A DNA stretch of 64,000 bases from Cristatella mucedo. Lineage: Eukaryota; Bryozoa; Phylactolaemata; Cristatellidae. Position numbers and translations under genes: made by a program. The notes under the pieces are model-generated. The model worked only from the letters and a program-made list of their open reading frames with translations, made no database searches and had not been told where the DNA came from. Numbering within the stretch: position 1 is the first letter of the stretch; every line of letters starts with the position of its first letter. The stretch spans positions 736,501 through 800,500 of the forward strand of contig WPIO01000005.1 in the NCBI GenBank assembly GCA_009760855.2, read 5' to 3'. Below are positions 37,945 to 50,300 of the stretch, piece by piece.

Positions 37945-40195
37945 ATAATAATAATATTTATATTGAACTTGATAAAGCGCCCTCAGAGAACTTAATCTCT
38001 TTCTAGGCGCTTTACATTTGCTGCAAAGTGATATGCAATTGAATGGTAAGTAAAATCATGCTTGAAAAACAAGCAAAATGAATAATATGGTTAGGGGTGA
38101 CACGCACAGGGTCAGCATGCAAATGTTGTTAGTGGCAGCATGCACAGTGTCAGCACGCATAAGCATATCAAGGACGAATCACAGGGACCCACTAAATGCT
38201 GTCTTAAATAGATGTGTTTTTAAGTTCCTTTTAAATGTGGTCAGGTTCTAACGCAGGTCGGGAGGGAGTTCCAGGCTTTGGGAGCATACGAGCTGAATGC
38301 ACGGTCTCCAAAGGATTTAAAGTTTGTACGAGGTATTTCCAGACTGTTGGATTCCGAAAAGCGGGTGATACGATGGGGTAGTATATCTGAAAGATAGGCT
38401 GGAGCCATAGAATGAAGAGACCTAAAAGTGAGCGACAAAACCTTGAAGTCAATCAGTTGCCTCACTGGTAGCCAGTGCAGGTCGGCGAGAAGTGGAGTAA
38501 TGTGGCAACTGCTACGCTCACGACAGACAAGCCTAGCTGCAGAGTTTTGCACCAGCTGCAATCGCCTGATCGCACATGCTGGTAGGCCAGTAAGCAGTGA
38601 GTTGCAGAAGTCGAGACGAGATGTCACGAATGCATGGACCAACTTGGATGTGGTATCCTTATCTAAACAAGTCCGAATTTTAGCTATATTATGAAGCTGA
38701 AAATAGGCAGATTTGACTGTGGAGCTGACGTGGTCGTCTAACTAGAGGTCTTTTTGGAATATGACACCTAGATTTCGAGCTGATTCAGCTGGAGATATGC
38801 TGGCAGAGCCAATTTTGAAAGTCAGCCTTTCCAATCTCTGAATCACACTGGGTTTGCCCATAACTAGTAAGTTAGTTTTATCATCATTTAGTTTTAGAAA
38901 ATTTGCTGCCATCCATGTGCGGATGTCATCAATGCATGCAGCTAGTGAGTTGAGAGAATTCGAGGTGCTCGAAGGCTGGGAGGGATCAAAGCAAAGGTAC
39001 AACTGAGTGTCATCCGCATAGAAGTGAAAGCCTAGATTGTGCTTGGCAATCACATCAGCAAGAGGGAGAGAGTGCAAACCGTGAAAAGAACCGGACCTAG
39101 CACAGAGCCCTGAGGTACTCCATATTTTAGAGGTACTTCAGATGATCTTTGTCCATTCACGTCAATACTCTGGAGTCTCCCACTGAGATAGGACCTGAAC
39201 CACTGCAGAGCAGTGCCAGTGATGCCCAGGCGAGATGAGAGGCACTCTAGAAGAACTTTGTGATCGATGGTATCAAAAGCTGCCGAAAGATCGAGCAAAA
39301 CAAGAAGAGACACTCTACCCATGTCTGCATTCCTAAGTAGGTCGTTGTATACCCGAAGCAATGCTGACTCTGTGGAGTGATTAGCACTAAAGCCAGACTG
39401 GAACTTACTAGCAAGGTGTGAGGTTTCGATATACGAGTTCAGCTGGTCTGCCACGACCCGTTCGAGTGTCTTTGATAGGAATGGTAGAAGGGAGACTGGG
39501 CGGTAGTTGCTTAAGTTCTCTTGGTCTAGTGTAGCTTTCTTGAGAAGTGGCCTGACTACAGCTTTTTTGAAAGGTGCTGGGACCTGACCTGAGGCTAATG
39601 ACATATTAATGATGTTGGTTATGCATGGCAGCAGCAGATCAATGCAATGTAGGAGCAGGACAGTGGGAATAGGGTCCAGTGGACTTGTTGTCTTCTTTGA
39701 TTGAGATACGAACTTTAGGACTAGATCACTAGTGACCTGCTTAAATGCAGATATTGAGGCGCAGTCAGGAACCGAGGAACAGCATTCTAGTGGGAAGGTT
39801 GTCATCGCAGTGATGGATTTCCTGATCTTGTCTATCTTCTGCACAAAGAATCGAGAGAAGCGATCGGCTAGATCATCACAAGGATCATCAGGTAAGGAGC
39901 TAACCTGGGAACGATTGAGGAGATGGTTTATTGTCGACATCAGCATTTTTGGATTGTGCTTCTGTGATTCAACAATGTTTCTATAGAAGCTAGACTTGGC
40001 CTTTGCTAGGATCGATTGGTACGACCTACAGTAGTCTTCATATGCCTGTCGATGGACAGTTAGTCCGGATCTTTTGTATGCCTTTTCAAGCTTTCGTTTA
40101 GTAGACTTGACTGTCTTGACTAGTCTTGCTTCGAGTTTTAAAGCGTCTGGATAGAGGTTAAGATCTCTGCATGTGCTATACAACGACTTTGTATA
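37945..40195 (-). mobile_element. LINE family A, longest copy with reverse transcriptase
   Basis: Read on the minus strand, an open frame of 377 codons (40183-39050) carries the RT N-terminal and palm parts: NYRPVSLLPFLSKTLERVV, SGFSANHSTESALL, motif A LLDLSAAFDTIDH and motif B GVPQGSVLGP. A frameshift near 39060 moves to the frame with FYADDTQLYLCFD (motif C) and MAANFLKLNDDKTNLLVMG. A stop near 38740 follows, then AFVTSRLDFCNSLLTGLPA to PKAWNSLPTCVRT, and the 3' UTR, stem-loop and (AAT)n at 37945. Known CR1/L2 elements have an endonuclease domain before the RT; it is missing here, so the copy is 5'-truncated and inactive. Confidence 0.93.
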
Positions 40196-41836
40196 ATTAT
40201 TATCATTAGTAGCTACCTGATATGCAATATTTATCTAAGCATACATCTATCTGCAGACTTTTAAAAACCTAGAGAAAAAAGATACACCGAATCAAGCAGG
40301 GAGTCCAATTAATTTGCCTTTAGAATGCACTGCTTCAAGAACCAATCGTACAATAGCGGTAGCAGCGCGAAGTTGGTTTAAATGCAAATCCCCAAAGATC
40401 TCAGCATGTGCGCAATGTGTTCCAATCTCAATGTAATCGTCCCAGGAATGGCCTAGTAAAAATTTATGATATGTAAAATAATAAGCTTCGCATGAAATCG
40501 TCATGCAACTTTTCCATTGTCGTATAGTATCGGCATATGAAATATCCTGTTGTAACTACATTGAACTTTGGAAATTAAAGATCCCTCATTGCGATGGCAG
40601 CTATGCAGTGTCGGAGGCAGAGTTTCTTATTCGACACGAACTCGCCGGTTGCTCATCAATTGAAATACCAACATTTTCATCGTTAGCGATGGTTTGGGGC
40701 GCCTTAGAAACAGTGGGAGGCCCAGGTCGCTGCCCGACTGTAAGGGGGGGGGGAGAGGACTGGTGGGGCGGGAATTCCCCCAGCCTCCAGTTCTGCCATT
40801 GCAGCTAGCGTCCTTATTTCCCTAATGACTCGAAGGTCAGACGCCATTGTGAGCTCGATCTCCGAGTAGTAAAGTAACTTGTCCGGTATCAGAGCAGAAA
40901 TTCCTAACGGCAGCAGCTCATCTGTGTAGTCAGTAGCAATCTACATGTAAGTTACCACAGTCAGGCGCTCCACAGTGGTTCTTTAAAGGTAAAGAAGAGC
41001 GACCAATTTTTGTTCCTCACATCTTTAGTTCGGGCTCTAGATACCGGGCATCTGGGTGTAGATTACCCACAGCCAGTTCCAGACTACCGCGTAAAATCAT
41101 TAAAACAGGTTTCCCTAGTCTTCTAGCGCGGTTGCTATTTTCAGCACACATATCTGGGCTGCACATGGGCTACTGCGGTCACCGTATCATACTTAACATT
41201 TTATAGACTAGTTAGTAAGTTCATGCCTGTGGCACTGATATCTTAAACTATTGAAGTTTCGGTGTTGTTGTTGTCTTGGAATCACTCTCAGCAGATTCTT
41301 GGTTAGCCTTGGCACTGAGAGATTTTTCACAATTTTGTTTCGGACACCGATGTACCTCTGCTTTTCGGGTAGCCACATTCTCAAGAAACAGTGTGTTTGA
41401 ATGGGAGACGCTGCCCAATGTGGCAAGTTCTCATCGATGAGCTACTTATAATGAACATCGATTCCGAATTCATTAAAGGTCGATATAATAGCCATTTGCA
41501 ATTTGAAAACTCCCACAAAAAATAAACAACAAAGTGTCGAATTTTGGTAGACCATTACTTTTTTGAATCCCAAATTTTAGGAGAGAACTTAGCAACCACA
41601 GCTTTCAGGCTCCTAATTTCACCATCACAGTAAATGCATTAATCAAGTAAAATCAACTCTGGGCTCTCTGCCCTCTACGCCCAAAATGGTGGGTGGTGCT
41701 TCCGGTGCTTCTCCGGTGCATCCGCTCGGTGTAGCTGAGTCAAGACAGTGGAAAGCAGCCCGATTTGTGGTGTAAAGTGTGAGTTTTATATTTGCGCTAC
41801 CGTACATAGTGACTACCAAATTTTTTAAGTTGATAA
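40196..41836. other. No supportable feature
   Basis: Upstream of the truncated 5' end of the long LINE copy. A poly-G run (40743-40751) is the only notable local feature. Confidence 0.45.
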
Positions 41837-41992
41837 ACAAATAAATCCTAGCTGATTAAACCGCTTCTTTTTTGTATAGCGACAGAAGAGCCTTTATAGC
41901 TATTACCACCGCTTGCAGTGGCGATAAAGAATCGCCCACCGCAGAAATCGAACCCACGACCTCAGGACCGAAGTCGCGAAAGAAATCACCTC
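41837..41992 (-). mobile_element. SINE-1, minus-strand copy
   Basis: Minus sense: GGTCGTGGGTTCGATTTCTG (B box region), CGGTGGGCGATTCTTTATCG, then a GGTAATAGCTATAAAGGCTC body and the CTATACAAAAAAGAAGCGG end. The 5' head is eroded. Confidence 0.72.
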
Positions 41993-42028
41993 AATTGGTT
42001 GCAGAAGTTTGTAGAATAAAAGATCAGA

Positions 42029-42250
42029 TTGATATTTATTCAACAAATTCAACAAGATCCATCGTCGTCAGAAGCTGAAAGGAAAAGGCGTTCACACCAG
42101 CAACAACGAGCAGTAGAGACGCCAGATGAAGAAGCTGAACTGCGAGCTGCAGAAGCTGTTGCAGACATTCTCTCAAGCAACAGTGTGCCCGAGAGGCCGA
42201 GGAAGAAGCAAAGACGCGACGAATTGGCGAGTCCAATCTTTTCTGTCATG
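42029..42250 (+). other. Charged, low-complexity open frame, possible coding fragment
   Basis: SSSEAERKRRSHQQQRAVET, DEEAELRAAEAVADILSSN and ERPRKKQRRDELASP: an acidic/basic stretch with a possible nuclear localisation cluster. The open frame continues into SINE-2, so its 3' part is not host coding. No family recognised. Confidence 0.25.
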
Positions 42251-42405
42251 CTTGACGGGACGAAATGGCCCAGTAGTTTAGGTGCTAGCCCCGATCTAAG
42301 ACTGGATGAGGTCGTGAGCTCCCAGCCCCGTGGCACATGCGAAACGCCTGAATATAGATTACGTTTCCCTATGGCGCTGTACAAATGAATTATATTCATA
42401 TTTAT
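42250..42405 (+). mobile_element. SINE-2 (tRNA-like head plus LINE-like tail), plus-strand copy
   Basis: Head TGGCCCAGTAGTTTAGGTGC (A-box-like) and GAGGTCGTGAGCTCCCAGCC (B-box position). The tail ACGCCTGAATATAGATTACG, TATGGCGCTGTACAAATGAA follows. It matches the minus-strand copy at 49385-49535 over its whole length. Confidence 0.75.
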
Positions 42406-45400
42406 ATTCATGAGCCTATATGCTTAGCATAGAACAGCGTGAGCGATAGCCACAGAGGGATGAATGTGTACCGCACCAGCCACAGCATATGCACACCCAA
42501 CATTGGCTCAAAAACCCGGAGTACAATTGCCACGTGCCAAGCCCTGGAACAGCTTACTACTTATTACACTACATGCTGTTAGTCGGAAACTTCTGGTAAC
42601 ATCTAGGGCTACGGTAATCTCTCCGATGTACGCAGCAATCCAAGTTGACAAGTAAAAGCTTATTATCTGCAGCGAGTTGGAAGCACGTTTTTTGTTGCGG
42701 CACAATGGTCACAAAGGTCTTCGGCAAACTTGAGCTCGGCTCGTCATCTGCGCCCTGTTTCACATAGCAGCCAGCGAGCTCACGGAGCGCTCCTCGAGGT
42801 CTCTCGTCGGCACTAACCGGCCCCTAACCTCTTAGAGTCTGTGTCAATGCTGCGGCGTCGAGCCTTTCACTTGCGTGTGCCGATGGCACCAAGCAGCAGC
42901 ACTTGACGTTCATAGCCAAGTTTTAAGAGCGAGCAATTTACGCATCGACTGCACTGCTCATCCACGCTCAGAGTCGTTCGGCTGCACAGCCGCTGATGGA
43001 CCCCAATTGAATTAATCCGCCAATCGGACGATGAGATGCGTAGACGATCCGGAGTACAGACCGGATTAAAGAGCGCTGCAGAGCTCTCGGTTGAACTGAC
43101 CCCAATCTCGTAGTTTTTGTGGCTCCAAGACCCGTTTGTAACCGCGTGTGCTAGTGCACTAACTAACCGAGGGGGCCATCGTCTGAACAAGACGAAGGAG
43201 GGCGACAACACTCACGGAAGAGAGCTGGCGGTTTCGCGACCTTTCTCGTCTGTGTCTTCACCGTAAGCGGTACTTGGGAACTTCTATACCATACTGTTGC
43301 ATGCAGTTCGCAATTACCACAAGAAACTGGTTATTATAGGGCTTGATACCATGCAGTCAACACGTACTGTTTTCTTGTGGTAGAATTTAGTTGGAGCTGT
43401 TGCTTAGCAAATGGCAGTAGAGTAAATTACTTGCTAAGTGCAACAATTCCAAACAAAGATTATTGGGAGAACTCATAAGCGAATTTGTTAATGTATTGTT
43501 TCAGCAGTGACCTGTTAGAATGCATTGACAGTAATACATTCTTGAAAAACAAATTGCGGATAGTTCCATAGCTCAGAACCCAGACAGCAAACATGCCAAA
43601 AAATTAAACAGAAAATCTTTTCTCTGGCCTTTATAAATGACATTTGACGTACAGCACAACTATTACTAGTAAACGTATCGTGAAATCCGTGAGTTGTCAA
43701 CAAAGGCCGGGAAGCCAATTGCTACCACGGATTGATTGGCAGCTATAGCTGTTCCTGTGTTAGTGGTAGCGGTTACCTAAATTGTGACCAATAAAAAGTC
43801 TTTTTTTTTACCGCAAAGGAAACTCCAAAAATTACTTCCTATATTTTTGTATTAGTGTCCTTAGTAACAACGTTAAAATTCCAGTAAATCCTGATGAAAG
43901 CGCTTGCCCAGCTCTTCTGAGTAATCTCAAATTTTCTCTTAGAATTATTTAGTATGATAATCAGGTTATGGAATTGAGGGTATATTTTGCACCCTCTTTT
44001 GGCTAGCTTTCAACGAGAATCTGAAGCAGCTGCAAGTTTTCATTGTCGTTTAAAATGTATAAAATGAATGTGTGAATATAATAAAGGAAATTCGAGCGAT
44101 TAGCTAAAATCAAACAGTAATAATTGAAAGTTCAAAAATGCTTCGCGAATAAATAGCTGGCTTTGGCATTCTAACTCAAATGACACCTTCCCATGAGTCC
44201 TTAGTAAATAAGTATTTAATGATGGTTCTCGGGACTAATAAAAGTTAGATATGACATGAAAAATAAACGCTCTTAACTTTATTCAGATATGACTGGCTAA
44301 TAGCACGCATTCAGAGCCGTTTCGAAAAGGTTGCCTTAGACTACTGTTGAAAAGCAAGTTTTATAGAAGGGGTGGATGACTGTGGTGGGGACGGCGTAGC
44401 GAAGTTAACTTGACTGCGACTTTACTCACATTTCACTGCAGCCAAATGTCTCCGTCTTCAGCAGCCGAGAGAGCACTTCGACTGCAGATCTTGAGTTTGA
44501 GTTCTCACTTATTTTTCAAAGCTAGGAAAGACATTAGTGCATAATGTTCGTGTTGTGCATTATCTTAACTCGGAACCTGGCTCGGAACCCGGCGGTTAGT
44601 GGCTCTCCTTGCTGCGTTAAAGCGCAAGGCCGTGTCTTGCTGACTTCAAACCCCGTTAAGCCGACTCCCCACATTATCCGAGGGAGTGTTAACAAAGTGC
44701 TTGAAACGGATCTTAAGCATACGTTAAAACATGTAAGTGATCGAAATCGCAACTCACTCTAACACTTGCTGGGTTTGTGCACACCGTATAGTTGACCAAT
44801 CGGGTTGATAGCATTTCAACAGTGCTCGTGAAAACATGCAAGCATCATTTGCTTTTACATTTTAAGCAGAGTATGGGTTTTCTTTAATTTTTGGTATTAA
44901 ACCCATTTTAAAGGCGCGACTTACCGAACAAATTTTTCATGTTGCACGTTCTGGCTTTTAATTAAATCGTCGCTTAAACACAATTTACCCTGTGAAAGTG
45001 AGATGCTTTCAACTAAAAATAGAAGCTGTTATATAGTAATAGACAGATTATAAGCCCTCAAATATGGAAGAGAGCCCATATGAAATACATAGCAAACATT
45101 ACATCTTAGTATGGTCGTGTAAAAATGTTTCCGTACAGGTCCGAACGTGGCCTGATTCTAGCTCCTCTTTCCAAGCACGTGAGTGCATCAGCCGTAAGCG
45201 TAACCCTGACGTCAGAGGTTTAGTCTTCAAATCCCAACTCGAAGATTGGTCTCTTCCTGTCTGGTATGGTGCTGCACAATCCCACTGGGCTGCTATCGTT
45301 CTTTAAATAAAGGCATCGAATAATAATATGGATACTTGTACATAGCTAGTTGTTTTCTTTTTGCAGCCTGCTCTTACGTGTTCCCATGTTTATGCTTTGG

Positions 45401-46602
45401 AAATCCGTAGATGGTGGACAGTATTGCGCGTTTTAGGCTCACCCATAGCCCAGCTGGGACACAAGAACCACCTGAATGAGTAGACAATTCGGTACATTCG
45501 GTGGCTTTAGCTTAACACGCGTTATCCTTCTTCCTAACGTGTACCTTATCTTGTTTGTCTTTTGAAATCCCGATTTAAGCTCGCTCTATCAGGCTGACTT
45601 ATAAGTGTGCACTGGTGCAGTGATTCTGATAGTTTTTACCTCGTGCTTATACTGGAAATAACACGGATAGCCAGAGAAGATTCAATCTGGATTCTCATAT
45701 CGAAAGTGTTTGGTTTTCGTGATGCGAATTTCAATCGAAACTTTCGGCAATGAAGCATCACGAAGGCAGCGTTGCTGACGCTACAGCTTCATGCATTTGC
45801 ATGAGGATATGAAGTGCCAGGTAAAAATCGAGGTAAACAATGCGCTGATAATGTTTTAATGAAAGTCACGGTGCAATAATTTCTCTTTCTCCCTAGATGC
45901 AAAAACTGATAGCCTGCTATCTTTATGTTCCCGAAATTTGACACTTGCAAGCTCCAAGGAAGATTTATAAGTTTGGTTGTGACTCCATAAGTTGCATCAT
46001 GCATGAGGCAGTCATTGATGCTAATAGACTTGTCTTTACCAGTGTCTACCCTGAACATCCGGCAACCGCGGCAGACTCTCTAAACTTAAGTATTTGCTGC
46101 AACCCAAATCGACAGCCACATAGCTATTACTGAACTACTAGATGTTATAATAAAGCAGGGGCGTCATTAAGAGAATCAACCCGGTGGCACTGGTAGACCG
46201 GGCACATGAAATCTGCTTGGTAGCTTACCATCTTGCAGCCCATACCGTGTCGGCATGTGCTCAGCAGCGGGTGCGGGTGTCTAGCTAACCAATGTGCCGG
46301 TCGAGGTTTAATTAAACTCAATTAGGATAGAAAACTGCGACTTTTATAGAAATCTGTTTGAGAAATTGCATCATTTTTCTATCATTCTCTTCTAGTAATA
46401 TGGATCAGAGTTTGTACCCGTCATTTGACTTCTGCCTTTCTGTGAGGTAGTCCCAAGTGGCTCTGCACAGGTCTCGTGATATTTTCTCTTTATTCCAGTC
46501 ATTGCAGCTAAATTCCTGCAGCATTAAGGTACCTAAATAGATTAGGTAAAAATACAGAATCGTTGGAGGCCGTCTGTCACGGGGCTGGGTGCCTTAAGTT
46601 TT
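42406..46602. other. No supportable feature
   Basis: Low coding potential on both strands. 44544-44762 is open on both strands but has no motif. No repeat family from the window recurs here. Confidence 0.4.
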
Positions 46603-47400
46603 CAATTTCTTTTTAATGTGGTCAAGTCAGGGGATGTTCTGATGCAAGTCGGGAGGAAGTTCCAGGCTTTGGGAGCATACGAACTAAATGCACGGTCTCC
46701 AAAGGATTTGAGGTTTGTACGAGATATTGGTAGACTGTTGGATTCCAAAAAGCCGGTGGTACAATGCTTGGCCTGGTGGGGGAGTAGATCTGAGAGATAG
46801 GCTGGAGCCAAAGAATTAAGTGATCTAAAGTGAGCGACAAAACCTTAAAGTTGATGCATTGCTTGACTGGTAGCCAGTGCAGGTCGGCGAGAAGTCGTGT
46901 GATGTGGCAACTGCGACGCTCACGACAGACAAGCCTAGCTGCGGAGTTTTGCACCAGCTGCAATCGCCTGATCGCACATGCTGGTAGGCCAGTAAGTAGT
47001 GAGTTTCAGAAGTTCAAGAATGCATGGACCAACTTGGACATGGTATCCTTATCTAAACAAGCCCGAATTTTAGCAATGTTATGAAGCTGAAAATAGGCAG
47101 ATTTGACTGTGGAGCTGATGTTTTCGTCTAGCGAGAGGTCGCTTTGGAATATGACACCTAGATTTCGAGCTGATTCAACGGGAGATATGCTGGCAGAGCC
47201 AATATTGAGCGTCAGCATTTCCAATTTCTGAATCACACTGGGTTTGCCCATAACTGGTAAGTTGGTTTTATCGTTGTTTAGTTGTAGAAAATTTGCTGCC
47301 ATCCATGTGTGGATGTCATCAATACATGCAGCAAGTGAGTTGAGCGAATTGGAGGTGCTCTAAGACAGGGAGGAATCAAAGCAAAGGTACAGTACCGCGA
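46603..47400 (-). mobile_element. LINE family A, internal fragment truncated at both ends
   Basis: Minus sense: MAANFLQLNNDKTNLPVMG, SARNLGVIFQSDLSLDENIS, LQLVQNSAARLVCRERRSCH and PKAWNFLPTCIRTSPDLTTL. It breaks off near 46603 before the 3' UTR and has no tail. The missing 3' end is unusual for a LINE copy and points to a later deletion or rearrangement. Confidence 0.85.
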
Positions 47401-47929
47401 AGAATGAAAAAGGTTAATATATGTACGCATCTCAGCCAGTAACTTCACGAATCATTAAAGAGTGTAATTGAGTAGTCTTTTACTTTGTCAGTAATAAATC
47501 TTCCAAAGCCCATGTGGCTTTCGGCTAGCGCATTTGGAAATAGCAGCTTTAATTTAACGAAAAAAAAGTGAGAAGAAAGGCTGACTGAAAAAAACAGTCA
47601 ATTTGACAGTATCATAGAGGCTCAGAACGGCTACACAGAAAGTAACCAAGCACGGTAGGAGGATGGAAGATACCATCAATGTTTTTGCACCAGGCGAAAT
47701 CCGTAGCATAGGAGCCTCATAGCACAGCTTCTGCTGCCAATAGTCTTTAAGTGGATGAAAAAGACAACTTCTGTGCTGACCTGGGATGACACGAGAGCGC
47801 AGGGAGATATAATGGTTGCAGTTGCTGTTCAGCCAGTTACGCAGGAGTGAAACTATAGGCCGAGCAGATCCTTTTAAGAATTGGTCTATATTGCTTGTTC
47901 ATAAGCACTCGGAAAGCACAGCCAAAGCA

Positions 47930-48440
47930 AGTTTCATTAAGAAGACTTCAACTGCTAGCCATCACATCAGATCCCTGTCTAAAATTAGGGACTGCCTATA
48001 ACGGTTGCTTGCAAAAAACTTAATTCGCTCCCTTTCTGTCTTGGCTAGATTATTGCACTTTCATTTTGGCTAAACTACCAAAAGAAAGGCATTAGGCCAC
48101 TGCAGGTAATAATAAATATGGCTGCAAGGCTAGTTAACAAATCTGAGGGGTTGGACCATGTATATCCTTTGCCGAAAAAGCTTCAATGGCTTCCGGTTGA
48201 TCCACAGATACAGAGAACATTTCTAAGCTGATACTTCCATGCTACTCACTACCTCAACAGCTCTATTGACTCAGCTATGCTTCTCACTTTCTCTTAGTTT
48301 CGTGAGATGAAGTCTGTTGACTACCGTATGTGTGCAGAAAGCCACTTAGGCTTTGAATGGGCTATAGGAAACTCTCCTGGGTAACACAAACTACTTAGTG
48401 TTCCTGAATTTATGGAGTTACGGACTTGGATAAATTACGC
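47930..48440 (+). mobile_element. LINE family B, degenerate copy
   Basis: KTSTASHHIRSLSKIRDCL, then FAEKASMASG (position of the LHWLPV block), then a 3' region with TGCTTCTCACTTTCTCTTAG and AGCCACTTAGGCTTTGAATG shared with other B copies. Confidence 0.6.
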
Positions 48441-48757
48441 TGTATTACACCAGCTCGCTTGCTTGAAACTGGGTAACATTGCTTATAGTTAGAGAGTGGT
48501 TAAGTGCTTGCTCAAAATTGGTCTCTAAAGCATTCCACTTTTTTTGTCAATCCTGCATACATTATTGACACTCCAGTTTATCTAATTATCAGCCCAAGTC
48601 CATGAACGGCCGATATGGTGTTCTTGTCTTTTATTCTGGCGGAGAATTCTGCTAGTTCAAGATGAAAATTAGCAAATTTTTTGTAGAGAAAGTATTAATG
48701 CCCTTGCAATGCAGGGAGCCGGTCATCAGGTATAATTACCACGCGATCAAGTCAATA

Positions 48758-49000
48758 ATAATAATGATAATGAAACTTGATAAAGCGCCCTCAGAGAACT
48801 TAACCTCTTTATAGGCGCTTTACATTTGCTGCAAAGGCAAATGCAATTAATAAAACATTTGTATAGCGCCATCGGAGAATTAAATCTCTTTTTAGGCAAT
48901 TTACAGATGCTTAAAGAAAGTATTACCAAATTATTGGTGGCAACATCCACAAGCAGTAGGCAGAGTGTAAGCAGGTACGTAATACACACGCGACGGACGA
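48758..49000 (-). repeat. Two adjacent LINE/SINE-type 3' tails
   Basis: First tail 48758-48838 (GATAAAGCGCCCTCAGAGAA ... TAGGCGCTTTACATTTGCTG). Directly next to it, from 48845, is a second tail, GTATAGCGCCATCGGAGAAT ... TTTTTAGGCAATTTACAG, closer to the SINE-2 type. Confidence 0.7.
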
Positions 49001-49202
49001 ATCATAATTACCCACCAAACGCTTTAATAGATTGGTGCGTTTTAACCTTAATAATCACATCGCTAAATCAATAGCCAGTGATCAGAAGCCAGCTCATCAC
49101 TATATCTCAATTCAATACACAATTCAATGTTCAATGTAATAAATGAGAGTGGACAATAGCACTATGCATATGCATAGAATTGATAAATTATCTAAAATTG
49201 CA

Positions 49203-49233
<31 letters not shown>

Positions 49234-49291
49234 TTACACATATTAAATATTTTATTTATAAATTTCAGTTATATATATATATATATATATA
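49203..49291. repeat. Two (TA)n microsatellites
   Basis: (TA)14 at about 49203-49230 and (TA)11 at about 49269-49291. Confidence 0.95.
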
Positions 49292-49384
49292 CATTACAGT
49301 TGAGTTTTAACTATTTAATTTTTATTTTCACGTCGATATTTATAGGCTCAAATCGAAATAAATCTCTACATTAAGCATAAATGA

Positions 49385-49535
49385 ATATAATTCATTTGTA
49401 TAGCACTCTAAGAGAACTTAATCTCTATTCAGGCGCTTCACATATGCCACGAGGGTAGAGCCCACGACCTCGGCCAGACCTATGTGGTGGCGAGCACCTT
49501 AACCACTGGGCCAAACCAGTGCGGCGTTCATTAAC
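49385..49535 (-). mobile_element. SINE-2, minus-strand copy
   Basis: Minus sense: GGTTTGGCCCAGTGGTTAAG (A-box region), GCCGAGGTCGTGGGCTCTAC (B-box position), then a tail AAGCGCCTGAATAGAGATTA, AGTGCTATACAAATGAATTA. The tail matches the family A LINE stem-loop. Confidence 0.8.
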
Positions 49536-49672
49536 AGTGTTGCTAAAAATGTTTAGTGCGTGGCTAACTACGTTAGCCGGAGCCCACTACCTCACTACCA
49601 CCTCTTCGGTAGTTTGAGTGTCTACTAAGCAGTCTGTGTCTGGTTTTCAAGCTATTCAAAGAAAAACAGCTA

Positions 49673-50300
49673 CAGTCGTCCCTCGCCACTTCGCGCTTCG
49701 ACTTTCGCGGCTTCATGCTATCGCGGTTTTTCAAATATTTTCATTTAAAGTTGATCGAGATGGTGAAAATGATACAGCGCGCGCTACGCTGTCTGAGTAA
49801 ATTAAATACCCCTGCACCACAATTAAAATAAAATTACTGCACGTACAATGTATTCGAGCACCCCCACAAGCCCTTCAACGTCAGCTGCAGCCTCATTGAA
49901 AGCAGTAACCTTGCCCTTCTTTGCCGAGCAGTGCACCTCTTCTTCACCATCAAACATATTGCACTGTTTTCATAAGTTAGAGGTTGTGTGTAGAAACTGG
50001 TTGTGTGTAATTAAATGTACACTAATAATAATATGATATTTATAAAGTCTAATACGTCCTACTATTCTTTACTTTGTCTAGTATAGTGAGTAATACTGGT
50101 GTAATGGTGACTTAAAGGGTGTTATTTCATGTCCAGAAGGCTTTAACAATGTTAAAACCGAATTAGAGGGTCCTGAAAAGGTTTTCTATGCTCTAGTTAC
50201 GAAAATCTTTGATACATAAATAAACAATCGTACTTTTCGGAAATTCGCCTATCGCGGCGGAGTCTGACACCGATTAACCGCGATAGACGAGGGATGACTG
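49673..50300. mobile_element. Non-autonomous pogo/Tigger-like DNA transposon (628 bp)
   Basis: Left end CAGTCGTCCCTCGCCACTTC, right end (reverse complement) CAGTCATCCCTCGTCTATCG, with further TCGCGG-type inner repeats in both ends. TA is present on both outer sides (49671-49672 and 50301-50302), the target duplication expected of the Tc1/mariner/pogo group. No transposase frame is present inside; short frames such as that at 49848-50036 have no motif I can place. Confidence 0.88.
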
